From assembly GCA_036258175.1 (NCBI GenBank), contig DATAEE010000333.1:40397-104396 (forward strand): a DNA stretch of 64,000 nucleotides, read 5' to 3'. The stretch comes from DATAEE01 sp036258175 (GTDB lineage Bacteria > Acidobacteriota > Vicinamibacteria > Vicinamibacterales > 2-12-FULL-66-21). A program made the translations under genes and the position numbers. Every line of letters starts with the position of its first letter. Within the stretch, counting starts at the first letter, position 1. Below, in pieces: positions 58,041-64,000 of the stretch. The notes beneath the pieces were generated by a model. The model was given only the letters and a program-made list of their open reading frames with translations, was not told where the DNA came from and searched no databases.

Positions 58041-59537
58041 ATGTCCGCCCGCGATCTTGTCGAGCTTGTCCGCGGCTGCACGTTCGACGACTTCCTCTTC
58101 GCCCCCCAGTACAGCGTCCTCGAGCGGCGCGACCCTGCGAGAATCGACCTGACGTCTCGCTTTTCGCGCCGCCTCACGCTGAAACGCCCAATCGTCTCCG
58201 CCAACATGGACACGGTCACGCGCGCGGAGATGGCCATCGTCCAGGCGGAGGAGGGCGGCATCGGCGTCATCGATCGCGGCTTCCGCTCCGGTGAGATCGA
58301 GCCGCAGGTGCGCGAGGTCGAGATCGTCAAGCGCACGCAGCACGGGATCATTCCAGACCCGTACACGATCGGTCCGGACGTCACCATCGAGCAGGCCGTC
58401 GCCGTCATGGAACGCTCCGGCGTCCGCACTCTTGTCGTCGTCGACGACAAGCGGCGGCTCCGGGGATTGCTGACCGAGCGCGACATCCGCTTCGTCAGCG
58501 GGTCGGCGAAGGTATCGGATCGGATGACGCCGGTGGACCGCCTCATTGTCGTGCGCGGCGCAGCGCCGTCGACGCTCGACGCGGCCGAGCACTTGATGAT
58601 CGAACACAAGGTCAAGAAGCTGCCGCTCGTCGACGCCAACGGTGTCCTGACGGGCCTGATCACGGCGCGCGACATCATCAAGCAGCGTAACCTGCCGTTC
58701 GCGACGCGCGACGCTCAGGGCCGGTTGCGCGTCGGCGCGGCGATCGGGGCGAAAGGGGATTACCTGGAGCGCGCCGCGGAGCTGATCAAGGCGGGCGTCG
58801 ACGTGCTCGTCATCGACATCGCGCACGGGCACTCGGCGGTCATGGTCACGGCGATCGAACAGTTCCGCAAGCGTTTCGGCGACTTCGAGCTCGTCGCAGG
58901 GAATGTCGGGACCGCTGAGGGGGCGAAGTTCCTCGGCGAGCGCGGTGTCGACGGCATCAAGGTCGGTATCGGGCCGGGCGGCGGCTGCACGACGCGCATC
59001 ACGACGAGCTTTGGCGTTCCACAGCTTCAGGCGCTCGTGGAGTGCCGGCTCGCGATGGGCGCGGATCCGCCGATCATCGCGGATGGCGGCATCAAGCGCG
59101 ACGGCAGCCTGATCCAGGCGCTGGTCTGCGGCGGCGATACGGTCATGCTCGGCAGCGTCTTCGCCGGAACGCAGGAGACGCCGGGTGACGTCGTGCAGAA
59201 GCCGGTCGTGATCCCTGAGCAGCAGCGGACGGTCAAAGTTCCGTTCAAAGTGCTGCGCGGGATGGCGTCACTCGGCGCGATCAAGGATCGACTCGACGTC
59301 GAAGACGTGGACGAGGTCGATCTCGAGGCGATCGGCGCGGAAGGGCTGGAGATCAGCGTACCCGCGCGCGGGTCGGCGCGACCGGTCTTCCAGGACATGA
59401 TCAAGCACCTCTGCTCCTCGATCAGCTACGCCGGCGCGAAGAGCCTCGACGAGGCACGGAAGATGTTCTGGAAGGATCCGTCGCGCTATCTGATCAAGCT
59501 GTCGGCTGCATCCAGGCGCGAATCGTACGAACGTTAA
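58041..59537 (+). CDS. IMP dehydrogenase/GMP reductase family (GuaB-like)
   Basis: 498 residues. TIM barrel with FDDFLFAPQYSVLERRD, VSANMDTVTRAEMAI, two CBS motifs inserted about 95-210 (VRTLVVVDDKRRLRGLLTERD, KKLPLVDANGVLTGLITARD), GNVGTAEGAKFLGERGVDGIKVGIGPGG, and the nucleophile Cys316 in GGGCTTRIT. The C-terminal third departs from true IMPDH: after RGMASLGA there is no SSDRYF flap; instead IKDRLDVEDVDEVDLEAIGAEGLEISV follows. The flap Arg-Tyr is needed for hydrolysis of the E-XMP intermediate, so GMP reductase activity or a specialised GuaB is possible. The stop overlaps the ADOP-5 stop by 4 nt. Confidence 0.85.
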   Translation: MSARDLVELVRGCTFDDFLFAPQYSVLERRDPARIDLTSRFSRRLTLKRPIVSANMDTVTRAEMAIVQAEEGGIGVIDRGFRSGEIEPQVREVEIVKRTQHGIIPDPYTIGPDVTIEQAVAVMERSGVRTLVVVDDKRRLRGLLTERDIRFVSGSAKVSDRMTPVDRLIVVRGAAPSTLDAAEHLMIEHKVKKLPLVDANGVLTGLITARDIIKQRNLPFATRDAQGRLRVGAAIGAKGDYLERAAELIKAGVDVLVIDIAHGHSAVMVTAIEQFRKRFGDFELVAGNVGTAEGAKFLGERGVDGIKVGIGPGGGCTTRITTSFGVPQLQALVECRLAMGADPPIIADGGIKRDGSLIQALVCGGDTVMLGSVFAGTQETPGDVVQKPVVIPEQQRTVKVPFKVLRGMASLGAIKDRLDVEDVDEVDLEAIGAEGLEISVPARGSARPVFQDMIKHLCSSISYAGAKSLDEARKMFWKDPSRYLIKLSAASRRESYER

Positions 59538-62236
59538 TCCCCCCGAAGCGCCACCAACGGATCGACGCGTGACGCGCGATGCGCTGGCAGCCAGGCCGCG
59601 AGAAGCGCGACGCCGCCGAGCGTCAGCGCGACCGTGAGCAGCACGACGGGATCGAACGGCGAGACGTAGAGCAGTCCTGAGAGCGCGCGTCCGCCGACGG
59701 TTGCCACCCCGAGGCCGAGCACGATTCCGATGACGGCCAGCCGGCCGGCCCGGCCGAGCACGTGGCGCGCGATCGTCCGGCGGCTGGCGCCGAGCGCCAT
59801 GCGCACGCCGAGTTCGCGGGTTCGCTCACCGACCAGACAGGCGATGACGCCGTAGAGACCCACGGCACCGAGCGCCAGCGCAATCAATCCCACGGCCGCC
59901 GATACCCAGGACGCGAGGCTCGCTGGAACGAGCGCGACGCGCGTGTGTTCGACGAGGGTTCGCGTGAAGAATCCTTGAACGGCGGGATCGAGCGACGCGA
60001 TCGCGTCGTGGATCGCGGTCGTTGGCGGCGAGCCCGCGTTGCTGCGGACCAGCAGCGTCATTCCCGGCCCGTAGTGCTGATCGAGCGGCAGATAGACGTG
60101 GGGCTGAGGCGCTTCACCAACGGTCCGGTACTTCGCATCCCGTGCGACGCCGACGATTTCGACCGTGCCCGAGATCTCTCGGCGGCGTTCGGTCGCCGTG
60201 CCTGCGATGAGGGTGAAGCGTTCCCCGAGAACATCGATCCGTTCGAACAACCGCCGTGCGAGCGTTTCGTTCACGATTGCCGTCTGCGTCGCACTGGCGC
60301 GATCCCGGTTGTCGAAGGACCGGCCGGCGACGAGCGGCATTCGCACGGTGTCAAAGTAGGCGCCGCCGATGACGTGATACGTCGCTTCAAAGCCGGACGT
60401 CCGGTCCGTCATTCCGGCCATACCGGGCTCACGTGTAACCCGGAGCGTCGGCGTGGAGACGTCGAGCGGCGCCCGGTTCGAGAGCGCCGCAAAGTCAACA
60501 TCCGGAAGGGCAGTGATCCGCGCCAAGAGCTGGCGGTAGAACTCAATGCCGCGCGGCTCCGTGTAGCCCGGTCCCTCGAGATCGAGGTCAGTCGCGACAG
60601 CTCCAGCCGTCTCGAACCCGAGATCGATAGCCGCCGCGGCGCGGGCGCTCTTCGTCAACAACCCGGCGGCGACCAGCAGCATCGCCGACACGGAAATCTG
60701 CGCGACGACGAGCGCTGAGCGGAGCCGCGTCGCCTGCCGGGTACCACCGGCTCCCGAACCTTCCTTGAGCGCCGCGACGACGTCGCCGCGCGTCACTGAG
60801 AGCGCGGGCGCGACACCCGCCGCGAGACCGGCGACGACCGTGAGCGCGGCCGTAAAACCGAAGACGCGAAGATCCGGCGTCAGATCGAGCCGCAGCTCGA
60901 ATCCGGGCAGCAGCGCGACGGATCCGAATGCGCCGGTGAGCCAGAGGCTCAGGATCCATCCGGCGGCCCCGCCGACCATGGCGAGCGCGAGGCTTTCGAC
61001 GATTAACTGTCGGACGAGCCGTCCCCGGCCGGCGCCAAGCGCGGCGCGGACCGCGACCTCGCGGTGTCGTGAAAGGGCGCGCGCCAGCAGCAGATTCGCG
61101 ACGTTCGCGGCCGCGACGAGGAGGACGAGGCCGACGAGCGCCATCACGACACCGAGAAACACAGCCGCCATCGTGCGTCGGCCGCCGTGGAGCAGCGTCC
61201 CCGGCCCCAGCTCGAGGCGGAGCGTCTCCTCGCGAATCCGGCCAAGCTCGACGGCCGCCGCTTCCAGTTCGCCGTGCGCTTGTGGCACCGTCGCCTCGGG
61301 CGCCAGGCGTCCGATGAGACCGAGGACACGCCGCGTCCGGTTCTCTGCCGTGCCGGGGCCAAAGAGTTCGAGAGATGGCTCGAGCGGAACCCAGGCGTCG
61401 ACGGGGGCACCTACGAAACTTCCCCTGACGCTCGCGTCGGCGACGCCGACGATCGTGTAGGGCCGGTTGTTGATGGAGACGTGGCGGCCAACCACCGAGG
61501 GATCGCCGTTGAACCGGCGCGTCCAGTAGCGATACGAAATCACGGCCGCCGGTGGAGCCCCGCGGCGATCGTCAGCTGCGAAAAGCCGGCGTCCCGCAGC
61601 CGCGCGCATCCCGATCACGTCGAAATAGCCGCCCGACGCAATCTCACCGACCAGCTGGTCCCGCTGGCCGTCCACCTCCAGCGCCATCGTCGCCAGGTTG
61701 ACCGCCGTGAGCGGCGCAATTGATGGCGCAGCGCTCGCGATGTCTGCGTATTCCGGGTAGGCGAATCCGGCATTGGCGTTCCCGGTCTGGCCGCGCCAGT
61801 AGAGCCGCACCACGCGATCCGGCTCGTGTGGCGCCAGCGGGCGGAGGAGGACGGCCTTGACCAGCGAAAAGATCGCAGCGTTCGCGCCGATACCGACGGC
61901 AAGCGTCAGGACGGCGGTCAGCGTGAACGCGGGCCGCCGCGCCATCTGCCGGAACGCGTCGCGCAGATCCCGCCCGACGTCGCGGAGGTACTCGATGACG
62001 TCCATTCGTCGGTTCCTTCCGGCCGCGAGCGTCCGGCACTCACGCGCAATCGCGGAAACATCGCCGAACCGACGCCGCGCCTCCGCCAGCGCCGCCTCCG
62101 GCGTGAACCCCTGTCGTTCGAGCTCCCGCGCCCGCATCTCGAGGTGGAACCGCAGCTCGGCATCCACTTCTTCGCGCGGCGCGAGTCGCCAGAACCGGGA
62201 ACGCAGGCGGCGGCCGAACTCCAGGCGCGGCATCAT
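59534..62236 (-). CDS. ADOP-family orphan permease with prefix domain (ADOP-5)
   Basis: 900 residues. Prefix domain about 17-75 (EVDAELRFHLEMRARELERQGF, ALAEARRRFGDVSAIARECR), like ADOP-4; permease core from VIEYLRDVGRDLRDAFRQMARRPAF (about 79). FtsX blocks at about 365-475 (LLVAAANVANLLLARALSRHRE) and 780-895 (CLVGERTRELGVRMALGASRR), ending PAHRASRVDPLVALRGD. No PadR gene is adjacent, yet the start codon overlaps a 21-bp site like the PadR-2 operator. A TATTCT -10 lies 5 nt before ATG, suggesting a leaderless mRNA controlled by that site. Confidence 0.93.
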   Translation of the reverse strand: MMPRLEFGRRLRSRFWRLAPREEVDAELRFHLEMRARELERQGFTPEAALAEARRRFGDVSAIARECRTLAAGRNRRMDVIEYLRDVGRDLRDAFRQMARRPAFTLTAVLTLAVGIGANAAIFSLVKAVLLRPLAPHEPDRVVRLYWRGQTGNANAGFAYPEYADIASAAPSIAPLTAVNLATMALEVDGQRDQLVGEIASGGYFDVIGMRAAAGRRLFAADDRRGAPPAAVISYRYWTRRFNGDPSVVGRHVSINNRPYTIVGVADASVRGSFVGAPVDAWVPLEPSLELFGPGTAENRTRRVLGLIGRLAPEATVPQAHGELEAAAVELGRIREETLRLELGPGTLLHGGRRTMAAVFLGVVMALVGLVLLVAAANVANLLLARALSRHREVAVRAALGAGRGRLVRQLIVESLALAMVGGAAGWILSLWLTGAFGSVALLPGFELRLDLTPDLRVFGFTAALTVVAGLAAGVAPALSVTRGDVVAALKEGSGAGGTRQATRLRSALVVAQISVSAMLLVAAGLLTKSARAAAAIDLGFETAGAVATDLDLEGPGYTEPRGIEFYRQLLARITALPDVDFAALSNRAPLDVSTPTLRVTREPGMAGMTDRTSGFEATYHVIGGAYFDTVRMPLVAGRSFDNRDRASATQTAIVNETLARRLFERIDVLGERFTLIAGTATERRREISGTVEIVGVARDAKYRTVGEAPQPHVYLPLDQHYGPGMTLLVRSNAGSPPTTAIHDAIASLDPAVQGFFTRTLVEHTRVALVPASLASWVSAAVGLIALALGAVGLYGVIACLVGERTRELGVRMALGASRRTIARHVLGRAGRLAVIGIVLGLGVATVGGRALSGLLYVSPFDPVVLLTVALTLGGVALLAAWLPAHRASRVDPLVALRGD

Positions 62237-62256
62237 TACCTAGAATATCTTGGCAT
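62236..62256 (-). promoter_or_regulatory. PadR-like operator / -10 at ADOP-5 start
   Basis: On the + strand TTACCTAGA-ATA-TCTTGGCAT; it matches the PadR-2 operator at 15 of 21 bases, with TTACCTAGA identical. The core CCTAGA-ATA-TCTTGG is an imperfect palindrome. It overlaps both the predicted -10 (TATTCT, 62247-62242 on minus) and the first base of the start codon. Confidence 0.6.
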
Positions 62257-62345
62257 ACTATACTCTTTCCCGGCACGAAACTTGTCATTGGCGATTCTGG
62301 CAATCCAAAATCCACAATGCGGTGCGTCACGTCTATGAGGAACAG

Positions 62346-62900
62346 ATGACCCTGATTGTCCTCGGCATACTGGCGGTCGTAGTCGTGGCCGTCATCGGCA
62401 TCTACAACGGTCTGGTGAAGCTGAAAGTTCAGGCGGATAACGCCTGGTCGGACATCGACGTTCAGCTCAAACGACGCCACGACCTGATTCCGAACGTCGT
62501 CGAGACCGTGAAGGGGTATGCCGGCCACGAGCGGCAGACGCTCGAGGCGGTCATCAACGCGCGGTCGAAGGCCGTCTCGGTGCAGGGCGCCGGCCCGGCG
62601 GAGCGCGGCGCGGCCGAGGGGGCGCTGACCAGCGCGCTGCGAGGACTCTTCGCGCTCGCCGAAGCGTATCCGCAGCTTCGGGCAACGGAGAACTTCTCCG
62701 CGCTGCAGAACACGCTGGCGCAGATTGAGGATGCCGTTCAGAACGCCCGGCGGTACTACAACGCCATCGTCCGCGACCTCAACACCAAGATTCAGGTCTT
62801 TCCCTCGAACCTTATCGCCGGCATGTTCGGCTTCAAGAACCGGGAGTTCTTCGAGGTCCCGGACGCGGGGCAGAGAGAGGCGCCGCGGGTGAGTTTCTGA
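62346..62900 (+). CDS. lemA: LemA-family protein
   Basis: 184 residues from the ATG at 62346, preceded by GAGGAAC. One N-terminal membrane helix (TLIVLGILAVVVVAVIGIYNG) then the LemA coiled-coil/helical domain: QADNAWSDIDVQLKRRHDLIPNVVETVKGYAGHE, AYPQLRATENFSALQNTLAQIED, ARRYYNAIVRDLNTKIQVFPSNLIAGMFGF. Family role is an envelope-associated scaffold, often paired with a DUF2207/TPM-type membrane protein as here. TATACT near 62259-62264 could be its -10. Confidence 0.95.
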   Translation: MTLIVLGILAVVVVAVIGIYNGLVKLKVQADNAWSDIDVQLKRRHDLIPNVVETVKGYAGHERQTLEAVINARSKAVSVQGAGPAERGAAEGALTSALRGLFALAEAYPQLRATENFSALQNTLAQIEDAVQNARRYYNAIVRDLNTKIQVFPSNLIAGMFGFKNREFFEVPDAGQREAPRVSF

Positions 62901-62907
62901 GCCGGCA

Positions 62908-63066
62908 GGTAACGGAGAGGACGGAGGGGACGGAGTTACAACGGAGGAACGGAGATAACGGAGACGGAACGGAGAAACTATTGATTAGGAGAAACAGCGT
63001 CCGTTCCCGTCTCCGCTGCCTCCGTTCCTCCGTGTTTCTCCGATGCCTCCGCCCTCTCCGCTATCC
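62908..63066. repeat. Long imperfect inverted repeat of ACGGAG phrases
   Basis: Left arm 62908-62974 (ACGGAG, GGACGG, AACGGAGGAACGGAG units) and right arm 62998-63066 (the reverse complement: CTCCGTTCCTCCGT, GCCTCCG units) align over about 70 positions with roughly three-quarters identity, around a loop of about 23 nt rich in A (TATTGATTAGGAGAAAC). A large hairpin between lemA and the DUF2207 gene; the right arm extends into the DUF2207 signal peptide codons. Confidence 0.75.
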
Positions 63067-64000
63067 GAGTGCGGCCGCCGCGCTAGTCGTCCTCGGCGCG
63101 GTTTCCGCGTCAGCCCAGCGCACCCTCGTCATCGATCGGTTCGACGCGAAGATCGCCGTGGCGGCTGACGGATCGATCACCGTCGAAGAAGTCATCCAGT
63201 CCACGTTCACCGGATCCTGGAATGGCATCTATCGCACGATTCCGGTCGAGTACCGCACGCCGCAGGGCCTGAACTACACACTGCGGCTGACGTTTGACTC
63301 CATTACCGACGGAGCGGGCGACGCGCTCAAGTGGGAGAGCAGCCGCGAGCGGCACTATCGCAAGCTGAAGATCTGGGTCCCCGGCGCGCAGGATACGACG
63401 AAGACCGTCGTCATCCGTTATCGCGTCGCGAACGGCCTCCGCTTTTTCGAAGAGCACGACGAGCTCTATTGGAACGTCACCGGCGACGAGTGGGACGTGC
63501 CCATCCAGTCCGCATCGGCCGAGATTCGGCTGCCGGCGGGCGCGACCGGGATCCGCGCGGCGGCGTTCACCGGCGGCTACGGCTCTACGGACAAGGACGC
63601 GAGCGTCGCGATCGAGCCTCCTTCAGTGCGCATCAAGACGACGACGGGGTTGTCCTTCAGAGAAGGGCTGACTGCGGTCGTCGGCTGGGACCCGGGGATC
63701 GTCCAGCGGCCGACGGCCGTCGACCGCGTGCGGGACACGGCGCTGAGCAACCTGCCGCTGCTGATTCCTCCCCTCGTCTTCGTCGGCATGTGGCGGCTCT
63801 GGAGCAGACGCGGACGCGATCCGGATCTGGCGCCCGTTCAGACGCGCTACGAACCGCCGGACGGGATGTCGCCGGCCGAGCTCGGCACGCTCGTCGACGG
63901 AACGCCCGACATGCGCGACCTGACCTCGACACTCGTCGATCTGGCCGTGCGGGGCTACCTGCGGATCGACGTCGCGGAGGACGAGGGATTCTTCGGGCTG
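63032..64000 (+). CDS. DUF2207 family membrane protein (partial, runs off window)
   Basis: At least 323 residues, open at the window end. The GTG at 63032 is the best start seen (TTG at 62981 is possible). Signal peptide FLRCLRPLRYPSAAAALVVLGAVSASA; then the DUF2207 extracytoplasmic domain: ITVEEVIQSTFTGSWNGIYRTIPVEY, RHYRKLKIWVPG, IRYRVANGLRFFEEHDELYWNVTGDEWDVPI and ASAEIRLPAGA. A membrane segment (LPLLIPPLVFVGMWRLW, near 236-252) is followed by RGRDPDLAPVQTRYEPPDGMSPAELGTLVDG and the start of the cytoplasmic winged-helix-like region (TLVDLAVRGYLRI). It pairs with LemA. Confidence 0.88.
   Translation, partial: MFLRCLRPLRYPSAAAALVVLGAVSASAQRTLVIDRFDAKIAVAADGSITVEEVIQSTFTGSWNGIYRTIPVEYRTPQGLNYTLRLTFDSITDGAGDALKWESSRERHYRKLKIWVPGAQDTTKTVVIRYRVANGLRFFEEHDELYWNVTGDEWDVPIQSASAEIRLPAGATGIRAAAFTGGYGSTDKDASVAIEPPSVRIKTTTGLSFREGLTAVVGWDPGIVQRPTAVDRVRDTALSNLPLLIPPLVFVGMWRLWSRRGRDPDLAPVQTRYEPPDGMSPAELGTLVDGTPDMRDLTSTLVDLAVRGYLRIDVAEDEGFFGL

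Overview
The window is a G+C-rich, gene-dense bacterial chromosome segment with no phage, plasmid, IS, CRISPR, tRNA or rRNA signal that I can see. Its gene families point to Acidobacteriota, probably the Vicinamibacteria side (inference). It holds five ADOP-type orphan MacB/FtsX permeases, two of them led by PadR regulators. It also holds three secreted VPS10/BNR-propeller proteins, an Oar-like TonB-dependent receptor, a TolB-propeller/amidohydrolase fusion, D-amino-acid peptide hydrolases and a giant BACON-repeat protein. Housekeeping genes are scattered: a TrmH-type RNA methyltransferase, Ogt, a ROK sugar kinase, SpeA arginine decarboxylase, a GuaB-family enzyme and a LemA/DUF2207 pair.

Layout. 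1-49 is the tail of an intergenic stretch. 0-10 kb: TrmH methyltransferase, ADOP-1, a DUF1028 protein with a small Tat-like partner, a secreted amidase divergent from a secreted amidohydrolase, and ADOP-2. 10-18 kb: DinB protein, VPS10-like protein 1, PEBP protein, a two-gene operon (winged-helix protein plus PCMT-like methyltransferase), enoyl-CoA hydratase, and an ECF sigma factor broken by an internal deletion but followed by an intact ChrR-like anti-sigma gene. 18-24 kb: two PadR-ADOP operons facing each other. 24-29 kb: Ogt, PD40-amidohydrolase, ROK kinase. 29.6-35.2 kb: one secreted protein of about 20 tandem BACON domains. 35-41 kb: serine hydrolase, DUF885 peptidase, DppA-like D-aminopeptidase, D-aminoacylase-like protein. 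41-50 kb: GlsB-type membrane protein, LolA-like protein, VPS10-like proteins 2 and 3, two envelope proteins. 50-55 kb: a LytS/LytTR two-component pair divergent from the TonB-dependent receptor. 55-64 kb: a NtrC-like AAA+ protein without GAFTGA, SpeA, GuaB-family enzyme, ADOP-5, LemA, and DUF2207 running off the end.

Most of the coding capacity is exported. The picture is a cell that binds and degrades peptides and glycans outside or in the periplasm (TonB receptor, propellers, peptidases, amidohydrolases), with envelope functions under PadR or two-component control.

Three non-coding themes stand out. (1) A 21-bp palindromic element lies before both PadR genes and again, overlapping the start codon, before ADOP-5; a weaker copy sits in the same place before ADOP-1. 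(2) Several promoters have the -10 hexamer only 5-9 nt before the start codon, so leaderless mRNAs look common. (3) Many gaps are filled by short degenerate repeat 'phrases', and in four genes such sequence has become coding: three signal-peptide regions and one internal linker.
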